Positions 1 to 5,708 are shown, counted from the first letter of the stretch. The stretch: 8,721 bases of DNA from Clostridiales bacterium UBA4706 (GCA_002404605.1 DHKA01000077.1:1-8721); one strand, 5' to 3'. Notes: generated from the letters alone by a model not told the origin. Program-made: numbers and translations.

Positions 1-98
1 TTCTGGAAGCCGCGCTCCGCATAAAACTCCTGCTCACCGGCGGTGAAAACGAACTCGTTGCCGCACTCTTTGCATACCAGGGTCTTGTCCTCGTACAT
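1..98 (-). CDS. Zinc-ribbon domain protein (5' part, truncated by window edge)
   Basis: Reading leftwards from ATG at 98-96 the protein begins MYEDKTLVCKECGNEFVFTA and continues through GEQEFYAERGF to the window edge, with 32 complete codons visible. C9 and C12 form a CxxC knuckle. This matches the start of the small 'probable zinc-ribbon' proteins common in Clostridia, which carry a second CxxC shortly after the point where the window ends, so the zinc site itself is only half visible. An AGAGAGG-type ribosome binding site lies 6-8 bases before the ATG. The gene starts 45 bases after the sigma factor stop, with no terminator between them, so co-transcription with it is likely. The function of the family is not established; a role in nucleic-acid or protein binding would be a guess. 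Confidence 0.8.
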   Translation of the reverse strand, partial: MYEDKTLVCKECGNEFVFTAGEQEFYAERGFQ

Positions 99-143
99 TT
101 GCTGATCCTCTCTTTGATTCTGCCCTTGGGCTTGATATTGCGT

Positions 144-764
144 TCAGCTTTCGCTGTTGTCGCCTAAAGAAGTTATCCGGGAGAGCTTGCGCCGGATCCG
201 CTGCACGGCATTGTCGACCGCTTTCTCGGAGTGGCCGCTGGCCGCAGCCATGGAGCAGTAAGACTGTCCGTCTAAATAGAGATGAAGTATCTTCTGCTCA
301 AAGGGTGACAAGCACCGGGAAAATGTCTGGAAAAATTCGTCTGCGCGCTCTCTCGCCAAAACCTGCTCTTCCGGGGTTCTCCGTAAATCAAGGGCTGCAT
401 ACGTACCGAGACGAATGCTTTCGCTGCCGAACGCATCCTCCAGCGATACGCCGCTGTTGAGAGGGATATGCTTCAAGCGAGACGCCGATTTGATCGCGCT
501 GAAAATCCGGCGCTGGATGCATAGCTCCGCATATGCCTTAAAGGGCACGCCCTGCAAAGGTCTGTATTCGCGGATCGCAGAGAGAAGGCCGAGCATTCCC
601 TCCTGCGTGAGATCCTCGCTGTCACCTCCGGCAAGAAAATACGGTCTTGCACAGATACGGACAAGCTGACTGTATCGAGCAGCTAACGCATCTTCCGCCC
701 CGGCGCAGCCGGAAACAGCCATTTGCTGCAGTTGCTCATCGCTGAAGCACTGAAAATCTTCCAT
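144..764 (-). CDS. sigH: RNA polymerase sigma factor, SigH (Spo0H)-like
   Basis: A 206-residue sigma-70 family protein, close in length to B. subtilis SigH. Region 2 covers about residues 25-105: DLTQEGMLGLLSAI (51-64) is the core-binding helix, and the stretch FKAYAELCIQRR (75-86) followed by IKSASRLKHIPLN (91-103) is the -10 recognition part, very characteristic of SigH. Region 4 is a helix-turn-helix at about 152-196, starting LSPFEQKILHLYLDGQSY and ending AVDNAVQRIRRKL. In spore formers SigH drives early stationary-phase and sporulation-entry genes, including spo0A, spoIIA and ftsZ promoters. The gene has a near-consensus sigma-A promoter (787-815) but almost no Shine-Dalgarno sequence before the ATG. 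Its neighbours here are ruvB upstream and a zinc-ribbon gene downstream, not the rpmG-secE-nusG neighbourhood seen in Bacillus. The middle of the region 4 helix-turn-helix (SMAAASGHSEKA) is divergent, so a SigH paralogue remains possible. Confidence 0.87.
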   Translation of the reverse strand: MEDFQCFSDEQLQQMAVSGCAGAEDALAARYSQLVRICARPYFLAGGDSEDLTQEGMLGLLSAIREYRPLQGVPFKAYAELCIQRRIFSAIKSASRLKHIPLNSGVSLEDAFGSESIRLGTYAALDLRRTPEEQVLARERADEFFQTFSRCLSPFEQKILHLYLDGQSYCSMAAASGHSEKAVDNAVQRIRRKLSRITSLGDNSES

Positions 765-786
765 AAAAAAACCATTTTATAAACGG

Positions 787-815
787 ATTATATTAGTTTT
801 TACCAATAAAGTCAA
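787..815 (-). promoter_or_regulatory. Sigma-A type promoter of the sigH-like gene
   Basis: On the minus strand TTGACT (815-810) is followed by a 17-base spacer and TATAAT (792-787), a near-perfect vegetative promoter. The expected start of transcription is about 780, leaving a leader of only about 16 bases before the ATG at 764. It lies in the 99-base gap after ruvB, so the sigma factor has its own transcription unit. Confidence 0.85.
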
Positions 816-824
816 GAGAATTAT

Positions 825-846
825 GAAATAGTTATGAAGCTATTTC
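825..846. repeat. AT-rich inverted repeat between ruvB and the sigH promoter
   Basis: GAAATAG (825-831) and CTATTTC (840-846) are perfect 7-base inverted arms around an 8-base loop. The repeat begins 18 bases past the ruvB stop codon and 9 bases upstream of the sigH -35 box. It is AT-rich and not followed by a U-run in the ruvB direction, so it is a poor intrinsic terminator. It sits where an activator or repressor of sigH could bind. No known operator is recognised. Confidence 0.4.
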
Positions 847-863
847 CAAAATTTCCGCTTGAT

Positions 864-1907
864 TTAGAGGCTGAGCTGCTGCTGACCATGAAACGGGATG
901 CCAAGATGCTCATATGCCTTCTGCGTAACGCAGCGTCCCCGTGGCGTTCGCGTGAGAAACCCCTGCTGCAGAAGGTATGGTTCATAGACGTCCTCGAGTG
1001 TAACGGACTCCTCGTTGATCGTCGCCGCGAGCGTCTCCACGCCGACCGGACCGCCGGAATAAAACTCGATGATGCTGCGCAACATACGCCGGTCCAGCGC
1101 GTCGAGACCGAGATGGTCAATTTCGAGCCGATTGAGCGCTTTGTCTGCAACATCGCGCGTTATCACGCCGTCGGCGGTCACCTGTGCAAAATCACGCACG
1201 CGACGCAAAATGCGGTTGGCGATGCGCGGCGTGCCGCGGCTGCGGCGGGCGATCTCCATTGCGCCCTCCGGCTCCACCTCTATGCCGAGGATGCCGGCGC
1301 TGCGCATGGCGATTTTGCAAAGCTCCTCCGGAGTGTAAAGCTCGAGCCTTGCGACAACGCCGAAACGGTCGCGCAGCGGCGCAGAGAGCTGGCCGGAGCG
1401 TGTCGTTGCGCCGATTAGCGTGAATTTCGGAAGATCAAGCCGGATGGAATTCGCGGAAGGACCCTTGCCGATGATGATATCAATGGCGAAATCCTCCATG
1501 GCGGGATAGAGGATCTCCTCTACCGCGCGGTTCATGCGGTGGATCTCGTCCACGAAGAGGATATCATTCTCCTGCAGATTCGTAAGCAGCGCCGCAAGAT
1601 CGCCGGGCTTCTCAATGGTCGGCCCTGAGGTGATGCGCATGTTTACGCCCATCTCGTTGGCAATAACGGCGGCAAGCGTCGTTTTGCCGAGGCCCGGAGG
1701 ACCGTGGAGAAGAACATGGTCCAGCGATTCTCCACGCATTTTTGCTGCTTGAATGAAAATGCGGAGGTTTTCCTTTGCACGCTCCTGCCCAATATATTCG
1801 TTCAGAAACCGCGGGCGGAGGGAGCCCTCGCCGGCATCCTCCGGCAAGGAAACGGAACGGGTTATCAGTTCACCCTCCTGCTCCGCATCCGAAAAGCTGA
1901 TCGCCAA
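864..1907 (-). CDS. ruvB: Holliday junction branch-migration ATPase RuvB
   Basis: A 347-residue AAA+ ATPase of normal RuvB length. Hexameric RuvB rings pump DNA through the RuvA-bound four-way junction during recombinational repair. Visible elements: Walker A GPPGLGKT (69-76), Walker B ILFVDEIH (116-123), sensor 1/arginine-finger segment IGATTRSG (165-172, R170), sensor 2 segment RGTPRIANR (224-232), and the C-terminal winged-helix DNA-binding domain with GGPVGVETLAA (285-295) and GFLTRTPRGR (316-325). The start is a TTG codon (1907-1905): an AGGGAGGTGG ribosome binding site lies 8 bases upstream, the product then begins with the usual short N-terminus, and no in-frame ATG fits. It begins 16 bases after the ruvA stop and is the last gene of ruvC-ruvA-ruvB. 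Confidence 0.98.
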   Translation of the reverse strand: MAISFSDAEQEGELITRSVSLPEDAGEGSLRPRFLNEYIGQERAKENLRIFIQAAKMRGESLDHVLLHGPPGLGKTTLAAVIANEMGVNMRITSGPTIEKPGDLAALLTNLQENDILFVDEIHRMNRAVEEILYPAMEDFAIDIIIGKGPSANSIRLDLPKFTLIGATTRSGQLSAPLRDRFGVVARLELYTPEELCKIAMRSAGILGIEVEPEGAMEIARRSRGTPRIANRILRRVRDFAQVTADGVITRDVADKALNRLEIDHLGLDALDRRMLRSIIEFYSGGPVGVETLAATINEESVTLEDVYEPYLLQQGFLTRTPRGRCVTQKAYEHLGIPFHGQQQLSL

Positions 1908-1915
1908 GCTGCTCC

Positions 1916-1921
1916 ACCTCC
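1916..1921 (-). promoter_or_regulatory. Ribosome binding site deciding the TTG start of ruvB
   Basis: GGAGGT on the minus strand (1921-1916), inside the longer AGGGAGGTGG, stands 8 bases before TTG at 1907. It overlaps the last bases after the ruvA stop (1924-1926), which places the ruvB initiation signal directly at the ruvA end. Confidence 0.85.
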
Positions 1922-1923
1922 CT

Positions 1924-2532
1924 TTACTTCATCATTTTTTTCAGCCCCTGCCGCACGATGTCCTCGACGGAGAGATTCTGAATGTCTAGCCCCTTCAGCG
2001 CCGCGGCGATCTCGTTTCCGCCGTAGCCGAGCACACCGAGCGCCGCCGCCGCGTCGGAGAGCTTGTTTCCGCCGGATACCGCCGCGGGGGTATATGCGCC
2101 GGATGAGCCGAAGGAGCTGTCCCCGACGGCGCCGCCGGAAAACTTATCTTTCAACTCAAGGATCACGCGCTGCGCGATCTTTTTTCCGATGCCGGGCGCT
2201 GCCGTCAGCGCCTTCTCGTTGCCGGAAAGAATGGCAAGCGATAGCGACTCCGGCGTATTCGCGGATAGGATCGCCTGCGCCGCCTTTGCGCCGACGCCGG
2301 AAACTCCCGTCAGCAGCTCAAAGCTGCGCTTTTCCTCTGCGCTCGTAAAGCCGTAAATATCAAAGCAGTCTTCCCGGATGATCGTACAGGCATAAAACCG
2401 GGCTTTGTCTCCAATGCGAACACGGGAGAGCGAGTTTGCAGTCGTGTTGACGGCGTAGCCGACACCGCCGCAGTCCACGACCGCAACGGAACCGTCAATC
2501 AGGGAAACGACGCCTTCTATATAGTAGAACAT
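1924..2532 (-). CDS. ruvA: Holliday junction recognition protein RuvA
   Basis: A 202-residue protein, the usual RuvA length. It binds the four-way junction as a tetramer and docks RuvB. The N-terminal OB-fold domain covers about residues 1-64 (start MFYYIEGVV). E54 and D55 in REDCFDIYGF correspond to the acidic pin that holds the junction open. Two helix-hairpin-helix motifs follow: LTGVSGVGAKAAQAIL (74-89) and LTAAPGIGKKIAQRVI (109-124). A glycine/serine-rich flexible linker (about 132-155) leads to the C-terminal RuvB-binding three-helix domain (about 156-202). The ATG has an AAGGAG site 10 bases upstream. Its first 16 bases overlap the end of ruvC in another frame, typical of translational coupling. 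Confidence 0.97.
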   Translation of the reverse strand: MFYYIEGVVSLIDGSVAVVDCGGVGYAVNTTANSLSRVRIGDKARFYACTIIREDCFDIYGFTSAEEKRSFELLTGVSGVGAKAAQAILSANTPESLSLAILSGNEKALTAAPGIGKKIAQRVILELKDKFSGGAVGDSSFGSSGAYTPAAVSGGNKLSDAAAALGVLGYGGNEIAAALKGLDIQNLSVEDIVRQGLKKMMK

Positions 2533-3032
2533 AGGTTTGAGTCTCCTTCCCGATTTAAGAGAGACGTAGAACTGCGCGCATGGCAGAGCGCAATGGCTAC
2601 CGCGTCCGCCGCATCGTCCGGCCGCGGAACAGCGGTCAGATGCAGGATCCGGCGCACCATGTCCATGACCTGCCGCTTTTCCGCCTTGCCGTACCCGACA
2701 ACCGCCTGCTTTACCTGCATGGGCGTATACTCGTATACCGGTACGCCGCAGCGAAACGCACAGAGCAATATGACGCCGCGGGCATGCGCCACGGGTATGC
2801 CGGTCGTAATGTTTTTGCTGAAAAAAAGCTCTTCGATCGAGATCGCATCCGGATCGCAGGAGCGGATCAGTTCCTCCAGATCCGAATAGATCTGATCGAG
2901 CCGCAACGAGAGCGGCGTATGCGCCGGCGTGGTGATGATGCCGCAGGAGAGCATTCTCTGCTGTGCGCCGGACGTTTCCAGCAGCCCGAAGCCGACAGTA
3001 GCAACGCCAGGATCAATGCCGAGAATCTTCAT
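2517..3032 (-). CDS. ruvC: Holliday junction resolvase RuvC
   Basis: A 171-residue RNase H-fold endonuclease that nicks Holliday junctions symmetrically while they are held by RuvAB. The four catalytic acids are in place: D7 in the start motif MKILGIDPG, E67 or E68 in SIEELFFSK, and D140 and D143 in DDAADAVAIALCH. The start is the ATG at 3032, preceded by AAGGGGAG at about 5 bases. The reading frame stays open upstream to 3140, but that stretch crosses the promoter and part of the ATPase terminator and adds residues not found in RuvC. An alternative ATG at 3050 would add only six residues and would leave the strong ribosome binding site inside the gene. First gene of ruvC-ruvA-ruvB. Confidence 0.97.
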   Translation of the reverse strand: MKILGIDPGVATVGFGLLETSGAQQRMLSCGIITTPAHTPLSLRLDQIYSDLEELIRSCDPDAISIEELFFSKNITTGIPVAHARGVILLCAFRCGVPVYEYTPMQVKQAVVGYGKAEKRQVMDMVRRILHLTAVPRPDDAADAVAIALCHARSSTSLLNREGDSNLCSTI

Positions 3033-3057
3033 ACCGCTCCCCTTTCCCATCTTATCT

Positions 3058-3086
3058 ATATTATCATATAACCGCTTTTCTGGCAA
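3058..3086 (-). promoter_or_regulatory. Candidate promoter of ruvC-ruvA-ruvB
   Basis: On the minus strand TTGCCA (3086-3081), a 17-base spacer and TAATAT (3063-3058) make a plausible sigma-A promoter. Transcription would start at about 3051, giving a leader of roughly 19 bases that contains the ruvC ribosome binding site. No LexA-type operator (CGAAC-N4-GTTCG) is visible here. Confidence 0.65.
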
Positions 3087-3115
3087 TGGTTTTTGCCGGG
3101 GGCACTTGAGAGAAG

Positions 3116-3149
3116 AAAAAACGGGTTGGATACGTTCCAACCCGCTTTT
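3116..3149 (-). terminator. Rho-independent terminator of the P-type ATPase gene
   Basis: Perfect 9-base stem CGGGTTGGA (3122-3130) / TCCAACCCG (3136-3144) with a 5-base loop. Read on the minus strand it is followed by six T (3121-3116). It starts about 19 bases after the ATPase stop and ends before the ruvC promoter, so it separates the two units. The run of A/T on the other side (3146-3149) is shorter. Confidence 0.92.
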
Positions 3150-3163
3150 ATGGCTTCAGAGGA

Positions 3164-5077
3164 TCATTTCTGCTCAGACCAGATACGCGAGGAAAATAGG
3201 ATCCCGGCAATGCCGGCTACGGTATCGACCATCGCCGCAAACCAGAGCTGGTAGGTAACACCAAGCAGTGCAAGAATGAGCAGGATCGCTTTGACGGCAA
3301 GAACGGCCAGCAGGAGCTGCCGGACTGTGGAACGCGTGGCTTTTGCCGCGTCGATCGCGCCCGCGATGGGGGAAGCCGTCTTGTCCATGATCACTGCGCT
3401 GCCCGTCTGCATGGAAGCCTCGGACGCAAGACCATCAACGCACACGCCGATGTCCGCCGCGTTAAAACAGGCAGTATCGCCGTTTGCCTCGCCCATATAC
3501 AAAACGCTGTTGACGGGGAAACGCTCCTTGATCTCCTGGATCTTTTCCAGCCGGTCCATCGGCATGCACTGCGCATAATACTCGCGGATGCCGGCGGAAA
3601 CGGCGGCAGTACGGGTCTTTTCCGGGCTGTCTGCCGAGAGCATGATGCACTCGCATCCCGCGCCGGCCACAGCGCTGAAAGAGGCTCTGGCATCGTCGCG
3701 GATCGTATCGGAAAGATAGATGCAGCCGGCGTACTGATCGTTGACAGCCATATATACTGTAACGCCGTCCCCAACGGGATCTGTTACGGTGACGCCGTTT
3801 TTCTCCATATATGCCGCATCGCCCATGCGGATGTCGATCCCGTCGATCACGGCAGTGATGCCGTCGGGTTCTTCGGTAAATTCCTCAATAAGAGAGGCAT
3901 CGATCGCCTGTCCGTACGCTTTGGCAATGGATGCGGCAACGGCGGTGGAGGAGCCGGATTCGGCATGCGCCGCGACCTTGAGAAGAACAGCAGGATCAAG
4001 CCGCTCCGATTTCACGGAGGACACGCGGTAAAACCCGGTGGAGAGCATTTCGTCCTTGTCGAATACGACTGCTCCGGCGCGGGAGAGACCGTTCAGAATA
4101 AAAGCGTCCTTTACGACAACGCCGCTTTGCAGCGAGCGGAAAAGTCCGGCAAGGTACATAAACGGCAGCGGCGCGAGAAAAGCTGTCGGACAGGAGATGA
4201 TGAGCAGTACGAGTGCGCGGTGGATGGCCTCCTCGGTCGGCACGGTGGAAAAGATCAGAAGGAGAAGCGCGATGAGAACGCTGATGCCAAGAGCGAACGG
4301 AGCATAAACTCTCGCATATCGCTCTACGGAATCGGTTTCGGGACCATAGACGGCTTCCGGATCAGAAACGGCGTCGATCGCATGCGCGAAAACGGAATCC
4401 GACGCAGTGCCGAGCACCGTGCAGCGAACCGCGGCGCTGTTGTTAACAGCCCCCGCGGGTATTTTCTGCCCGGCTGTGACTTCGCGCCGGGCGGCATGCC
4501 CGAAGATTGGGGCAAGATCCAGCGTGGCGGAGCCTTCCAGAATTTCAAGGTCTGCTGGGGCGCGCTGGCCCCGCTCAAGAATAAGGATATCGCCGAGCTG
4601 GACTTCTTCCGGTGAAATGGCGGATTTCTCCTCGCCGCGGAGCACCGTAACGCTTGCCACATAGGGATCCACACGGTCACGGTAGCTGGATTTCGTAAGC
4701 GCCGAGGCATACGAGCGAACGATAAATCCCGCCTGATAGATCAACATGACGGCGGCCGCTTCATACCCTTCGTTGATCGTGAACGCAAGGATCGCCGCGA
4801 TCGAAACAAGGAGTTCTTCACCAAGGCAGCGTTCCTTAACAAGCCGGACACAGGCTCGGTACAGCACGTCAAAGCCGCTGATCAGCGTGCTGAGAAGCAG
4901 CAAGATGAGCGATATGCCGTCTCCAAGGCGCAGAAAGAGACCGAGACAGAGCAAAACGGCGGCAACGCCCAGCCGGACAAATAAAAGTTTGTCTACTCCG
5001 TACCAGGTGATCCCACCGGGAGAGACGTTAGCGCTCCCGCTTTCTCCTTCTGTTTTCTTCTTGAAAAGTTCTTTCAT
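3164..5077 (-). CDS. Degenerate P1B-type (Zn/Cd/Pb-ATPase-like) P-type ATPase
   Basis: A 637-residue membrane protein with the P1B ATPase layout. Paired helices lie at about 31-50, 54-74, 88-103 and 105-120, followed by an actuator domain (about 135-240), helices at about 256-278 and 286-313, a phosphorylation and nucleotide-binding region (about 335-560), and two C-terminal helices (about 587-607 and 611-630). There is no N-terminal metal-binding domain. Membrane residues resemble zinc exporters (P1B-2): SCPT at 295-298 where CPC is usual, K596 in VKAILL, and D618 in MVDTV. The catalytic motifs are altered: actuator TGES is FGHA (192-195), DKTGT is DKDEM (340-344, Asp kept), the HP of SEHP is TA (378-379), TGD is SAD (481-483), PxxK is PMDR (506-509), and GDGxND is GEANGD (529-534). 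The frame is intact, so this is divergence and not a broken gene. Transport is doubtful; a sensor or regulatory role is a guess. The ATG has AGGATGGGG upstream. Confidence 0.85.
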   Translation of the reverse strand: MKELFKKKTEGESGSANVSPGGITWYGVDKLLFVRLGVAAVLLCLGLFLRLGDGISLILLLLSTLISGFDVLYRACVRLVKERCLGEELLVSIAAILAFTINEGYEAAAVMLIYQAGFIVRSYASALTKSSYRDRVDPYVASVTVLRGEEKSAISPEEVQLGDILILERGQRAPADLEILEGSATLDLAPIFGHAARREVTAGQKIPAGAVNNSAAVRCTVLGTASDSVFAHAIDAVSDPEAVYGPETDSVERYARVYAPFALGISVLIALLLLIFSTVPTEEAIHRALVLLIISCPTAFLAPLPFMYLAGLFRSLQSGVVVKDAFILNGLSRAGAVVFDKDEMLSTGFYRVSSVKSERLDPAVLLKVAAHAESGSSTAVAASIAKAYGQAIDASLIEEFTEEPDGITAVIDGIDIRMGDAAYMEKNGVTVTDPVGDGVTVYMAVNDQYAGCIYLSDTIRDDARASFSAVAGAGCECIMLSADSPEKTRTAAVSAGIREYYAQCMPMDRLEKIQEIKERFPVNSVLYMGEANGDTACFNAADIGVCVDGLASEASMQTGSAVIMDKTASPIAGAIDAAKATRSTVRQLLLAVLAVKAILLILALLGVTYQLWFAAMVDTVAGIAGILFSSRIWSEQK

Positions 5078-5124
5078 ATCGTTAACCCCATCCTATGGTC
5101 CCGTTATATTCCACTTTACATAAT

Positions 5125-5152
5125 AGTATATCATCTACATGCCAAAAAGCAA
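5125..5152 (-). promoter_or_regulatory. Possible promoter of the P-type ATPase gene
   Basis: On the minus strand TATACT (5130-5125) is a good -10 element, 47 bases before the ATG. At 16 bases upstream stands only a weak -35, TTGCTT (5152-5147). A better -35, TTGGCA (5145-5140), is badly spaced for this -10. The assignment is tentative. Confidence 0.35.
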
Positions 5153-5180
5153 CCGCGATTTTAAGTTTTTCAAAAAAAGG

Positions 5181-5207
5181 TCACGGGAGTTTCTTTCGGC
5201 ATACGAT
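5181..5207 (+). promoter_or_regulatory. Candidate mother-cell sporulation promoter (sigma E/K type) of the cotJ operon
   Basis: CATACGAT (5200-5207) closely fits the -10 element used by the mother-cell factors sigma E (CATACAnT) and sigma K (CATAnnnTA). TCAC at 5181-5184 could be the -35 contact, with a 15-base spacer. No good sigma-A promoter is seen in the same place. In B. subtilis cotJ is known to be sigma E dependent. Transcription would begin near 5214, upstream of the TTG start chosen for the first gene. Confidence 0.5.
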
Positions 5208-5212
5208 GGGCT

Positions 5213-5227
5213 GAGAGCTATGCTCTC
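5213..5227 (+). other. Short hairpin at the predicted 5' end of the cotJ mRNA
   Basis: GAGAGC (5213-5218) and GCTCTC (5222-5227) form a perfect 6-base stem with a 3-base loop. It coincides with the predicted transcription start and lies 13 bases before the ribosome binding site. It could protect the mRNA 5' end, or the palindrome could be an operator. Nothing else is known. Confidence 0.4.
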
Positions 5228-5240
5228 TATCCGGAAATTT

Positions 5241-5245
5241 GGAGG
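5241..5245 (+). promoter_or_regulatory. Ribosome binding site deciding the TTG start of the CotJA-CotJB fusion
   Basis: GGAGG lies 7 bases before TTG at 5253. The in-frame ATG codons further upstream (5139 and 5220) have no comparable signal. Confidence 0.75.
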
Positions 5246-5252
5246 AATCGTT

Positions 5253-5705
5253 TTGAATAGTAAGGAATCCGCAGCGGCCGTCTGCGGATATAAATGCGGC
5301 GCTCTGCCTTCCTGCGCGCCGCTGGCGGTCGGATTTGTTCCCGCACAGGAGAACGCGCAGGCCCAATATGAGCCGGACAAAGCGCTTGCGCGCGGCACAC
5401 TGTTTCCGGGGCTGGATCTGCCGCTTGGGAACATGGTCAACGACGCGGCGCCGAACGTTCCGCTTGCCGAGCTCATGGCGATCGACTTTGCCGCGCACGA
5501 TCTTTCGCTGTATCTCGATACGCACGCCGGCGACGCGGAAGCGTTCGCCGCCTATCAGGATCTGCTCCGGCTCGCCGAGGAAGGCGCGCAGCGCTATGCA
5601 AAACTCTATGGACCGATCACCAAGCGGGATCTTCTGAACGCGGAAACGTATACCTGGCTGAAAAGCCCCTGGCCGTGGGAATACCGCGGCGGTACGGAGG
5701 GTTGA
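5253..5705 (+). CDS. Spore coat protein, CotJA-CotJB fusion
   Basis: With the TTG start at 5253 the product has 150 residues and joins two coat proteins that are normally separate. Residues about 22-58 are CotJA: APLAVGFVP and YEPDKALARGTLFPGLDLPL. After a linker of about ten residues, residues about 70-143 are CotJB: PLAELMAIDFA, LYLDTH (86-91), KLYGPIT (117-123) and the end signature WLKSPWPWE (135-143). No stop, frame change or internal ribosome binding site lies between them. An internal ATG exists at 5433, but its only purine run is 2 bases away. The N-terminus has three cysteines (C11, C15, C21). CotJA, CotJB and CotJC form one assembly in the inner coat of Bacillus spores. The frame extends to an ATG at 5139, but that would begin upstream of the predicted sporulation promoter. 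Translation runs straight on to cotJC, 3 bases after the stop. Confidence 0.88.
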   Translation: MNSKESAAAVCGYKCGALPSCAPLAVGFVPAQENAQAQYEPDKALARGTLFPGLDLPLGNMVNDAAPNVPLAELMAIDFAAHDLSLYLDTHAGDAEAFAAYQDLLRLAEEGAQRYAKLYGPITKRDLLNAETYTWLKSPWPWEYRGGTEG

Positions 5706-5708
5706 CGC

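Noticed and set aside
1704..2348. Plus-strand open frame of 214 codons opposite ruvB/ruvA
   Set aside because: It has highly biased composition (Arg, Pro, Ser, Ala), no ribosome binding site, and lies entirely antisense to ruvB and ruvA.
3033..3140. N-terminal extension of RuvC to an ATG at 3140
   Set aside because: It would be read through part of the upstream terminator and the ruvC promoter, and RuvC proteins start at MKILGIDPG. The ribosome binding site supports 3032.
3164..5077. Possibility that the P-type ATPase is a pseudogene caused by frameshift or sequencing error
   Set aside because: The frame is continuous, the codons at the motifs read cleanly (for example FDKDEMLSTG), membrane segments are preserved, and it has a ribosome binding site and a strong terminator. 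Divergence by substitution fits better.
5139..5252. Longer N-terminus of the CotJA-CotJB fusion from ATG at 5139
   Set aside because: There is no ribosome binding site, the residues are basic and unlike CotJA, and the predicted sporulation promoter lies inside. The TTG at 5253 has GGAGG at 7 bases. Not fully excluded.
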